From Naumovozyma dairenensis CBS 421 (taxonomy: Eukaryota > Ascomycota > Saccharomycetes > Saccharomycetales > Saccharomycetaceae), in NCBI RefSeq assembly GCF_000227115.2, contig NC_016485.2:462525-526524 (forward strand): 64,000 nt of DNA. The letters are read 5' to 3'. Positions 56,137-64,000 of the stretch are shown in pieces. How positions within the stretch are numbered: position 1 is the first letter of the stretch; each line of letters begins with the position of its first letter. The notes beneath the pieces are model-generated. The model had not been told where the DNA came from. It worked only from the letters and a program-made list of their open reading frames with translations, and searched no databases. A program made the translations under genes and the position numbers.

Positions 56137-57528
56137 ATGTTTTCTCAAACTTTAAAGAACGTGAGATCTTCCACGATCATTAAAAGGTTTCTAAAACAAG
56201 CAGCTACTCCGTCAACAAGAACATCGGTCTTACCAAATGGTCTAACAGTCGCCACTGAATGGATGCCCAACACTTCATCTGCTACAGTGGGTATCTTCGT
56301 GGATGCCGGTTCCAGGGCAGAGAATGAGAAAAACAACGGGACAGCACATTTCCTCGAACACTTGGCTTTCAAGGGGACCAAAAATAGGTCACAAAAGGGT
56401 ATTGAGTTAGAAATTGAGAATATTGGATCTCATTTAAACGCATATACCTCTAGAGAAAATACAGTTTATTACGCGAAATCATTGAAAGAAGACATTCCAA
56501 AAGCTGTGGATATCTTGAGCGATATCTTAACGAGATCTGTCCTCGATCCAGAAGCCATTGAAAGAGAACGTGATGTCATTATTAGAGAAAGTGAAGAAGT
56601 GGATAAAATGTATGATGAAGTCGTGTTCGATCATCTTCATGAAGTAACATATAAGGATCAACCATTAGGTAGAACCATCTTGGGTCCAATCAAAAATATA
56701 CAATCTATCACTAGAGATGATTTAAGCAAATATATTACGGATAATTATAAAGGTGATAGAATGGTATTGGCCGGAGCAGGCGCTGTGGATCATGAGAAGT
56801 TAGTGGAATATGCACAAAGATGTTTTGGACACTTGGGAAAATCCACTTCACCAGTACCCTTAGGCTCTCCTAGAGGTCCATTGCCCGTGTTTAACAGAGG
56901 AGAAAGATTAATTGAAGAAAAAACTTTACCAACAACACATATTGCCATTTCATTAGAGGGTGTTTCTTGGTCAGCTCCTGATTATTTCATTGGTCTCGCA
57001 ACACAAGCAATAATTGGTAATTGGGATAGAGCCCTAGGTGCCGGAACAAATTCTCCATCTCCATTGGCCGTGGCAGCTTCCAATAAGGGAATATTGGCAA
57101 ATTCATATATGTCCTTTTCCACATCATATGCTGATTCTGGGTTATGGGGTATGTATTTAGTTTTGGACTCGAAAGAGCATGATGCTAAGAAAATCATAGA
57201 TGAAATAATAAAAGAATGGCGTAGAATCAAATCTGGTAACATCTCAGATGTTGAAGTAAATAGAGCTAAGGCACAATTGAAAGCTGCCTTATTGTTATCC
57301 TTGGATGGGACCACAGCAATTGTTGAAGATATGGGAAGACAATTTGTCACGACAGGGAAAAGACTATCCCCTGAAGAAGTTTTCGAAAAGGTTAATCAAA
57401 TTACAAAAGATGATATTGTCAAATGGGCAAATTATAGATTGCAAGATAAACCAGTCTCTATGGTAGCGTTAGGTAATATCAAGACTGTGCCAGGAATATC
57501 ATACATTGAAGAAAAATTGAATAAATAA
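56137..57528 (+). CDS. MAS1: Mitochondrial processing peptidase beta subunit
   Basis: 463 residues (S. cerevisiae 462). A basic, Ser/Thr-rich presequence (about residues 1-25) is followed by the M16 metallopeptidase domain with the inverted zinc motif [11 protein letters not shown] and the downstream Glu cluster [14 protein letters not shown]. The second half is the inactive repeat. With Mas2 it removes matrix-targeting presequences. This is YLR163C; in S. cerevisiae it lies close to the rDNA array, as here. Confidence 0.97.
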   Translation: MFSQTLKNVRSSTIIKRFLKQAATPSTRTSVLPNGLTVATEWMPNTSSATVGIFVDAGSRAENEKNNGTAHFLEHLAFKGTKNRSQKGIELEIENIGSHLNAYTSRENTVYYAKSLKEDIPKAVDILSDILTRSVLDPEAIERERDVIIRESEEVDKMYDEVVFDHLHEVTYKDQPLGRTILGPIKNIQSITRDDLSKYITDNYKGDRMVLAGAGAVDHEKLVEYAQRCFGHLGKSTSPVPLGSPRGPLPVFNRGERLIEEKTLPTTHIAISLEGVSWSAPDYFIGLATQAIIGNWDRALGAGTNSPSPLAVAASNKGILANSYMSFSTSYADSGLWGMYLVLDSKEHDAKKIIDEIIKEWRRIKSGNISDVEVNRAKAQLKAALLLSLDGTTAIVEDMGRQFVTTGKRLSPEEVFEKVNQITKDDIVKWANYRLQDKPVSMVALGNIKTVPGISYIEEKLNK

Positions 57529-57994
57529 AACGATCATTTATGACATATATACATATTCTTGACACATTTTGACACTAGTTCGTTTCGATAACTTTCTGTA
57601 TATAATTCTATAAAACTGTATTAAGATTAATATTAAATGATATACATAGGCTTCACATAAACTGCCTGCAAACAAGCTAAACTTACTTTACATTGAGTCA
57701 TATTTTTTGATGACCACATCCATAGTAGATGAAACTATTCCAAGTCATGATCATGTTATCCGTGCGGTAACGCAAACCAAAAGTTCTTCGTGGCAATGAT
57801 ATTATAGTCACTTCACAATCTACTTATACAACGTTAAACAATTCGCCTTTGTATAAGAGAAATTTCGAACAGTTAGGAAAAAGAATATTGATTAGCACAA
57901 TGACGAATACGAGAATCCTCTACAGAAGACATAGAATACAACTGCTATTCTTGTACATATTAAATCACATGTATCATGGTAAACAGAGTTACAG
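57529..57994. other. MAS1-RAD4/34 spacer
   Basis: 466 bp. An 82-codon frame at 57849-58097 overlaps the next gene in another frame and is not supported. The region before ATG 57995 may hold missing N-terminal sequence if the gene has further frame errors, but no clear evidence is seen. Confidence 0.4.
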
Positions 57995-59856
57995 ATGTCG
58001 ATCATTAATGAATCATCTGAAGAAGAAGATGCTGACAATGTCCCCTTATTCTTTGATAGTGAATCAGATGGCGATGGCGATGATGATGGGGAACTAAATG
58101 CAAGTGAGGATGATGCAGAATGGGAAGATGTTCCTCTAGATAGTAGTACCGTATCAGTTACAATTCCCAAGCCATCCATAACAGTAACAGCCCACGGTAA
58201 AAAGGAGAGGAAAAAGAGGAAAAAGAAATATATACAATATCATAAGTTGAAATATGGGTTACATTTAACGATGATACCCCTTTTATTACATNNNNNNNNN
58301 NNNNNNNNNNNAATACCTTATAAAATTTGACAACACCCATTTAAAGGATTCTGAATTATACAAGAAAATCTTAGAGAGCCCAGAGAAGTTTTATGGGGGA
58401 AAGACCTAAAATTATCAATGGAATCGACGATATAAGAATTATGGCTAAAAATAAAAAGACTAACAGAGATATTTTGGTTATCTTTTTCATGATAATTTTA
58501 AAAAACATCTTGCCAAAGGAATGTAAATTATCTTTATGCTTTGCCTTGCCAACACCTGATTATGGAATCATGGGCTCTAAATTACATTGGCAAATGAGGA
58601 CTGGTACAGGTCAAGTACCTAATCGTTTCGATACAGATTTATTGAAACCCAATTTTTGGATTGAATTGGTTTTACCATATGCCACCGATGAAATATACAT
58701 TATGGACCCTGTGGTACTTATTGGAGAGAAAGAAATGGTTAAGAAATATAAGAGGTCAGAACCAGTCCTAAACTTGTACCCTACTTGGAGTTTCAAAACA
58801 ACAGTAAATCAAGTTTTCAAATATGTTGTTAGTATTGATTCTGTGACAGGTCTTCTACAAGATGTCTCAGCAAGATATGTCCCGAATTTATGTTATGCTT
58901 ATTTTGATAATTCCGTATGGTCTCCATACTTGCAATCGAAAAATTATTGTGCATTCATTTTTTTTAGGAAGGTCATCGATACAATAAATAGAAATAACAA
59001 AGTACTTCCAACAGAGCGAGACAAAACGTTTCAACATAACGTAATGCATAAAATTGCAATGAATAACTATACTCTTCCCAAAACTTTAGCAGACGTAAAA
59101 AGATCAAATAATTTCATCATACCTAGCCTATTGAAAAGCACAGAAGCTATTCAAGACCGAGCAAGCCCTGTTGGAACATTTCATTACGGTCAGCAAATGA
59201 AACTAAAGGAGCATATCTATTGGAGAAAAGATGTACAACAATTAAAAAGCAGACAACATTGGGCTATCCTAGGAAGATCTGTAAAATCTGATGTGAAACC
59301 TTTGAAACAGAAAAAGTATATCCCCATGAAAAATAGAAAACGACCAAAACTTGAGATGTATGAAATAAAAGAACTGTACTCTTTTGAACAAACAATAAAT
59401 ACCCCGAAATACCCTAGCCACTATCGCGATCAAGATGGTAAATTCTCTAAAATTACTGACCCAAGATATTACAAGAACAAGTTTAATCATATTGAAATAT
59501 ATTCGGAGGACATTAAACCGGATGGTTTCAAACTCATTTCATTAAATGAGCCAACCGATATTAAGGGGAGTATTCATAGGTTTAATAGGGTGCAGAGGAA
59601 AAACAGCAAAGACATTATATATTATTTGGATGTAGTTAGTGGGTTCGATTTTAAACAGAAAAAAGGGTCTGCTGTTCCCGTAGTTGAAAGTATATTAGTC
59701 AACGAGAATGATTATGAAAAAATACAGGTTTTTTTGGAAAAAAGGCAAGAGTTAACTAGTCTTCAGCTATGGGATACCTTAATTAGGAAAGCTCAACTAA
59801 AAGAAACGTTGAACATAAGGTATGGTCATATTTCCCAAAAACCGTATGATGAATAA
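57995..59856 (+). CDS. XPC/Rad4-family DNA-damage recognition protein (Rad4 or Rad34), broken by a gap and a frameshift
   Basis: The N-terminus (57995-58291) is acidic and then runs KKERKKRKKKYIQYHKLKYG before a 20-N gap. After the gap one frame (58314-58406) reads DSELYKKILESPEKFYG; removing one G from the G5 run 58395-58399 joins it to the long frame ending at 59856. That part has the transglutaminase-like fold and beta-hairpin domains, including LKSRQHWAILGR and VVSGFDFKQKKG. The summed length of about 615-620 plus unknown gap sequence is nearer Rad34 (692) than Rad4 (754). Rad4 recognises lesions genome-wide with Rad23; Rad34 serves repair of Pol I-transcribed rDNA. Which one this is cannot be settled, so no symbol is given. 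The frame error may be an assembly artefact. Confidence 0.75.
58292..58311. other. Assembly gap (20 N)
   Basis: Undetermined bases within the Rad4/Rad34-family gene. The true length is not known, so reading frames on its two sides cannot be compared. Confidence 0.99.
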
Positions 59857-60319
59857 ATTAATTGGCCAAGCTTATTTACTTCAAGAAGCGCTTTTGTTGC
59901 GAACGCAATCATATGGTGGCCTATTTAGACATCTGATTTCGTAATTTATTGGTAGCACAGTTTAGCATACTAAACTGCGGGCTTCTTTAACAACCCCTTT
60001 TAGGTACTTCGTATAACCTCCTATAACCAAAAGACGATTTGAAGGTCTTTGATAGGCTATGAGTTAGGATACACGAGTTTTTACACTTTGATACGGAGAT
60101 GGAGTTTTCAAGATATATTTAGTAAAAATTAGTATATACCGAGGAGTTACTACTTCCTGCTACTATCTGGATAGACTAAAAAACCTTCTTCTGGACATAA
60201 GCATTTTTATGCTATCATTTCAATGTTGTGAATCTATCGAACGAAACAGATATCCGATTAGTTACTGTGACATTCTTAGTACTGGTATGGCTCTGTTTTC
60301 CCTCATTTTTTGTACACTC

Positions 60320-60570
60320 CTAACAAATTTTCGTGTAACTTTTCTTCAGAAACAGGAATAGTTCGGATTGTATTTCCTTAAACTTAATGAGGCATATTTT
60401 GTTCCTTAGAAGGTGTTTCCTTTCGTTTTGTGCCAACTTAAGTTGGTTTAAAAGTGTAGCTTCCTGTACACCAACAACATTTGCTCCACCCAATAGTTTA
60501 TAGGCAGTTATTATATAAGGCCAACGATACACTACTTCATAACAATGATACCAGTTTGTGCCTGGTCAAG
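60320..60570 (-). pseudogene. Degenerate minus-strand coding-like fragment
   Basis: About 80 codons are open (WYHCYEVVYRWPY, YKLLGGANVVGVQEATLLNQ), bounded upstream by a TGA with no ATG. The composition is protein-like, but I recognise no family. Confidence 0.3.
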
Positions 60571-61122
60571 GATTGGGCATTTTGATTGATTGGGCATATT
60601 ATATACCAAATCAGAGATGTATATAATAATTAATATGTTAAGAGTAATTCCCTAATTCAAAGTATTCTTGATTACGTACGTAATATATAGAATAATAATG
60701 ATAACATAATAATATGAGCGTCATAGTAATAAGAAGTTTCAGTAGCAGGATAAGAATTACAAGTACTTAATACATTTGCCCGCATTGGAAGTGACTTCGT
60801 TCTCGTCTATCTAATTATTTAATCATCGTTATTTTTGTAATTCTTCCATTTAATATAACCAAAAACCAAAAAATTTAAAGATATAGATAATTGTTCTGGA
60901 TATTTATAAGTTTTCTATATGTATTTATTGAAGCTCTGACTTATTTAAGACATTAACGTATAAGGTTGCACTTGTCTTTTTTGGTTTGTTTTTCATTCTT
61001 TACCTTGTTTGGCAGGGTACTTAGTGCTATTTAGTTCGTTCATAAGCAGTAGGCTGCTATCAATCCTGTATTGTTATAAGTGTAAGATTCTACTATTGGT
61101 ATTCTATTCTACTTAATATACT

Positions 61123-61370
61123 TCATAATTGTACAAAGAGATGGAAATTTTCCAGAAAGAAGTGAAAGACAGAGTGGCCAGATGATTCAGTTAATGAGGT
61201 AGATTCATGAATACCATAGATGTGTCCGACAACCTTACGCAGAGTTGGACGAACACTATGGGAGCCTTTCGATGGGATCAATGCAAATCCTGTTATACCG
61301 CGAGGTTTTAGCTTGGATGTTTGAGTGTAGTCGTGAATCATACCTCTTAACCAAATGGTAAAATGGGCCT
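61123..61370 (-). pseudogene. Minus-strand coding-like fragment next to the gap
   Basis: About 80 codons (FTIWLRGMIHDYTQTSKLKP, IPSKGSHSVRPTLRKVVG) run to a stop at 61123. Upstream is an in-frame TAG seven codons before the gap. It could be a 3' exon, because the sequence GATAG before GCC CAT reads like an acceptor, or a relic. No family is recognised. Confidence 0.3.
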
Positions 61371-61400
61371 ATCGTCTAAACCACCCAAAACAGTCTTAGC

Positions 61401-61500
61401 NNNNNNNNNNNNNNNNNNNNNNNNNNNNNNNNNNNNNNNNNNNNNNNNNNNNNNNNNNNNNNNNNNNNNNNNNNNNNNNNNNNNNNNNNNNNNNNNNNNN
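61401..61500. other. Assembly gap (100 N)
   Basis: Runs to the base before the 5S gene. Assemblers commonly break in the repeated rDNA, so its real content may be any number of units or none. Confidence 0.99.
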
Positions 61501-61621
61501 AGATTGCAGCACCTGAGTTTCGCGTATGGTCACCCACTACACTACTCGGTCAGGCTCTTACCAGCTTAACTACAGTTGATCGGACGGGAAACGGTGCTTT
61601 CTGGTAGATATGGCCGCAACC
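61501..61621 (-). rRNA. RDN5: 5S ribosomal RNA
   Basis: The reverse complement begins GGTTGCGGCCATATCTACCA and ends GGTGCTGCAATCT, 121 nt, the full yeast 5S. The internal control region (A box, intermediate element and C box) is intact. The Pol III terminator would lie in the gap. Transcribed opposite to the 35S unit, as in S. cerevisiae rDNA. Confidence 0.98.
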
Positions 61622-62046
61622 GAAAGTTTAGACTAACAAACATGGGTATGTGTTGGAGGACGGTGTCTGTAGTGGGAGTAACTTTTGCTGTAGGCATGGT
61701 GGTGACATGATAATAGGGGGGAATAGAATGGTATCATCTTATGTAATGTATATCAGTATTAATATCAATAGGTGGGCGTACTAGTTGTAGAGATAAATGG
61801 AGATTTGCATATTTGTCCAAAAAAATGTTTAATTTTTATACTAGAATATACTTGTTGCAGTGAATAACAACCAATGAAGATAGTCCCAGAGTGTAGAAAT
61901 GTAAAATAAATATTGCGAATTTGCATGTTGGGATATTGTTATTAGTACCTTAAATAAGTTCCATTAGTGCTAATTATAATGGTTTTTGTGGCACATGTAT
62001 ACCGTTTCTGGTTGTGGAGTTATGGGTCAAAATGGTGTTTGGGCTG

Positions 62047-62112
62047 GGGTTACCCTCTGTCCCAAATGGGGTTACCCTCTGTTCTCGAGGGTGTTACCCT
62101 CTGTGGCATCTT
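62047..62112. repeat. Three units of a 22-bp repeat in NTS2
   Basis: The 14-base core GGGTTACCCTCTGT occurs at 62047 and 62069 and as GTGTTACCCTCTGT at 62091, exactly 22 bp apart, with unrelated bases between cores. The constancy of the core and period suggests repeated binding sites on nearly the same DNA face. Confidence 0.85.
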
Positions 62113-62226
62113 GTCTAGCCAAGCCCTAACTCTTTTGCAACGTTTTTTTACTACGCGAGGCTGTTTTCGTATGTCTTTGTTGTTTTAAGTTTTTTGTGTT
62201 TTCACATGCGCGTTATCTTTAACATG

Positions 62227-62250
62227 CGCGACGTAAAAACGCACGTCGCG
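62227..62250. repeat. CG-rich inverted repeat in NTS2
   Basis: CGCGACGT (62227-62234) and ACGTCGCG (62243-62250) are exact reverse complements around an 8-base loop. ACATGCGCG also repeats directly at about 62204 and 62222. CpG content is high for this genome. Confidence 0.7.
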
Positions 62251-62393
62251 AAATGTATTTTTGAAAAAATTGTGTGTCGCGTAAAAATTCCGTATTTTTT
62301 ACACGTGATCGGTCAGGGGGGAAAAAAGACCCGGGTCGGAGTCGAAGGGAGGTGGAACTTTGGTTTTTTATTTTTTTTCGCTAAGTTTTACGA

Positions 62394-62425
62394 CCGGGTA
62401 AACGCAACTGGATGTGTCCGGGTAG
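62394..62425 (+). promoter_or_regulatory. Two Reb1-type sites upstream of the Pol I promoter
   Basis: CCGGGTAA (62394-62401) is the Reb1 consensus; CCGGGTAG (62418-62425) is one base off. The first is about 190 bp before the 35S start, similar to the position of the S. cerevisiae promoter-proximal Reb1 site. Confidence 0.65.
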
Positions 62426-62525
62426 CGAAAAAAAGCTAAACGCAAGTTTTTCACCAACAAATTTCCCATAGTGAAGGTACATTTACTAAGAAAATTTGTG
62501 CAAAACAAGACATTTTTAGGACAAA

Positions 62526-62590
62526 ATGGGAAAGGGTTATGAGGGATGGTGTACGAAGGTCAGTAAAAGTGGTCGGGAGGTAATATATGC
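62526..62590 (+). promoter_or_regulatory. RNA polymerase I core promoter
   Basis: The block AAAGGGTTATGAGGGATGG through GTGGTCGGGAGGTAATATATG, ending at the start ATGCGAAAGC, is nearly the S. cerevisiae core promoter. It is an island of conservation in otherwise different spacer. Confidence 0.85.
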
Positions 62591-63235
62591 GAAAGCAAAT
62601 GAAGACAAGTTCAGAAAGAGTTTGGAAACGAATTCGAGTAAGCTTGTGCGTTCGTATACTTTTTATGGCCTCGTCGGTCGGTGGAGAGAGTTGCTAGGTG
62701 ATCGTCAGATCTTGCCTAGTCTCTATACAGCGAGTCGACATGGGTGAAAGAGTTTTGGGGGAGAGATAGTAACATATCTTTCCGCCTTTGCTCTGCAGCC
62801 TGAACAGTCTCATCGTGGGCATCTTGTGATTCCATTGGTGAGCAGTGAAGGATTTGGTGGATTACTAGCTAATAGCAATCTATTTCAAAGAATTCAAACT
62901 TGGGGGAATGCCTTGTTGAATAGCCGGTCGCAAGACTGTGATTCTCCGAGTGTAACCTCCTCTCAAGCCGACGATATTAAACCTGTCTTTTCCGTGAAAC
63001 ATCGGGGCAGTGTTTGGTGGAACTTGGTTCGAGGAAACTCAAAGAGTGCTATGGTATGGTGACGGAGTGCGCTGCGTACTGGAGTCAAATCTGGTATGGA
63101 GAGAGCATTCTGCTGTCTAGAGAGTCAAATCTCTAGACTGAACCTAAATTCAATAAGTATCTTCAGAATGGAGGGAGTTCATTTGCGAGTGCTTCGGTGC
63201 TTGCTTTTGGCTCTCGCCACTTCTTTCAAGATAGT
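62587..63235 (+). rRNA. 5' external transcribed spacer of 35S pre-rRNA
   Basis: The predicted start ATGCGAAAGC at 62587 matches the S. cerevisiae start, giving a 649-nt 5' ETS (about 700 in S. cerevisiae). Long parts are conserved, notably about 62848-62950 (GGATTTGGTGGATTACTAGC, then CTTGGGGGAATGCC and AGCCGGTCGCAAGACTG), the U3 snoRNA/processome interaction region. It is removed at A0 and A1. Confidence 0.85.
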
Positions 63236-64000
63236 TATCTGGTTGATCCTGCCAGTAGTCATATGCTTGTCTCAAAGATTAAGCCATGCATGTCTAAGTA
63301 TAAGCAATTTATACAGTGAAACTGCGAATGGCTCATTAAATCAGTTATCGTTTATTTGATAGTTCCTTTACTACATGGTATAACTGTGGTAATTCTAGAG
63401 CTAATACATGCTTAAAATCTCGACCTTTTGGAAGAGATGTATTTATTAGATAAAAAATCAATGTCTTCGGACTCTTTGATGATTCATAATAACTTTTCGA
63501 ATCGCATGGCCTTGTGCTGGCGATGGTTCATTCAAATTTCTGCCCTATCAACTTTCGATGGTAGGATAGTGGCCTACCATGGTTTCAACGGGTAACGGGG
63601 AATAAGGGTTCGATTCCGGAGAGGGAGCCTGAGAAACGGCTACCACATCCAAGGAAGGCAGCAGGCGCGCAAATTACCCAATCCTAATTCAGGGAGGTAG
63701 TGACAATAAATAACGATACAGGGCCCATTCGGGTCTTGTAATTGGAATGAGTACAATGTAAATACCTTAACGAGGAACAATTGGAGGGCAAGTCTGGTGC
63801 CAGCAGCCGCGGTAATTCCAGCTCCAATAGCGTATATTAAAGTTGTTGCAGTTAAAAAGCTCGTAGTTGAACTTTGGGCCTGGTTGGCCGGTCCGATTTT
63901 TTCGTGTACTGGATTCCAACCGGGCCTTTCCTTCTGGCTAACCTTGGGTCCTTGTGGCTCTTGGCGAACCAGGACTTTTACTTTGAAAAAATTAGAGTGT
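63236..64000 (+). rRNA. RDN18: 18S ribosomal RNA, 5' 765 nt (runs off the window)
   Basis: The mature end TATCTGGTTGATCCTGCC is at 63236. Universal small-subunit blocks follow, such as GTGCCAGCAGCCGCGGTAAT near 63798. The window ends at about two fifths of the gene. The sequence is that of a Saccharomycetaceae 18S by eye. Confidence 0.98.

Larger units (their letters stand above)
59857..61400. other. Unexplained sequence between the last unique gene and the rDNA gap
   Basis: 1.5 kb. I recognise no rRNA similarity. Two minus-strand stretches look more protein-like than chance: 60320-60570 (VVYRWPYIITAYKLLGGANV...) and 61123-61370 (AHFTIWLRGMIHDYTQTSK..., both fragments lacking a start). This could be decayed unique genes or an NTS1-type spacer. 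The rDNA boundary is somewhere here or in the gap. Confidence 0.4.
61622..62586. other. NTS2 spacer between 5S and 35S
   Basis: 965 bp. Ordered elements are: a T/A-rich left part, three 22-bp repeats (62047-62112), a CG-rich hairpin region (62210-62250), two Reb1-type sites (62394-62425) and the Pol I promoter. Apart from the promoter, the sequence does not resemble S. cerevisiae NTS2 by eye. Confidence 0.8.

Overview
This window is nuclear DNA of a budding yeast of the family Saccharomycetaceae. The evidence is compact, almost intronless genes, AT-rich spacers, and a gene order that matches Saccharomyces cerevisiae block by block. A 5S gene and the 5' part of a 35S rRNA unit end the window. 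S. cerevisiae sister-region genes are interleaved: YLR233-YLR246 genes (EST1, TOP3, THI7, LIP2, VPS34, CSC1, ARV1, GPN3, MAP1, CDD1, ERF2) alternate with YDR188-YDR202 genes (RAV2, RVB1, SLY1, CCT6). Genes that lie between those YDR genes in S. cerevisiae are absent here. That complementary loss points to a post-whole-genome-duplication species, for example near Kazachstania or Naumovozyma. The genus is not determined.

Layout: 1-6.1 kb holds the SMC2 3' part and MET10, which are convergent as in S. cerevisiae. 6.1-12 kb is a gene-poor breakpoint with sulfur-control sites, one unrecognised secreted-protein gene, two head-on decayed pogo-like (DDE_1) transposase relics and a possible LTR scrap. 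12-42 kb is dense housekeeping: telomerase accessory EST1, TOP3, a thiamine transporter, RAV2, a FAR10/VPS64 protein, LIP2, VPS34, CSC1, ARV1, GPN3, RVB1, SLY1, CCT6, MAP1, CDD1 and ERF2. 43-57.5 kb is UPS2, RPS31, SEC10, PUS5 and MAS1, collinear with S. cerevisiae YLR168C-YLR163C but interrupted by two DUP-family membrane-protein genes and related debris. 58-59.9 kb is a RAD4/RAD34 (XPC) family gene broken by a gap and a frameshift. 59.9-64 kb is the rDNA edge: unexplained sequence, a gap, 5S (minus), NTS2, the Pol I promoter, the 5' ETS and the 18S start. The rDNA sits beside MAS1 in the same orientation as in S. cerevisiae.

The least expected points are a 109-nt spliceosomal intron at the 5' end of SLY1, the inverted pogo-like relics, an XPC-family gene directly next to the rDNA, a three-unit 22-bp array upstream of the Pol I promoter, and the DUP genes with their duplicated flanks. 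Assembly gaps lie at 35775-35776, 48214-48233, 58292-58311 and 61401-61500. No tRNA gene, centromere or CRISPR was recognised. Several open frames begin at TTG or GTG when read to their longest extent. I moved those starts to the first ATG supported by family alignment.
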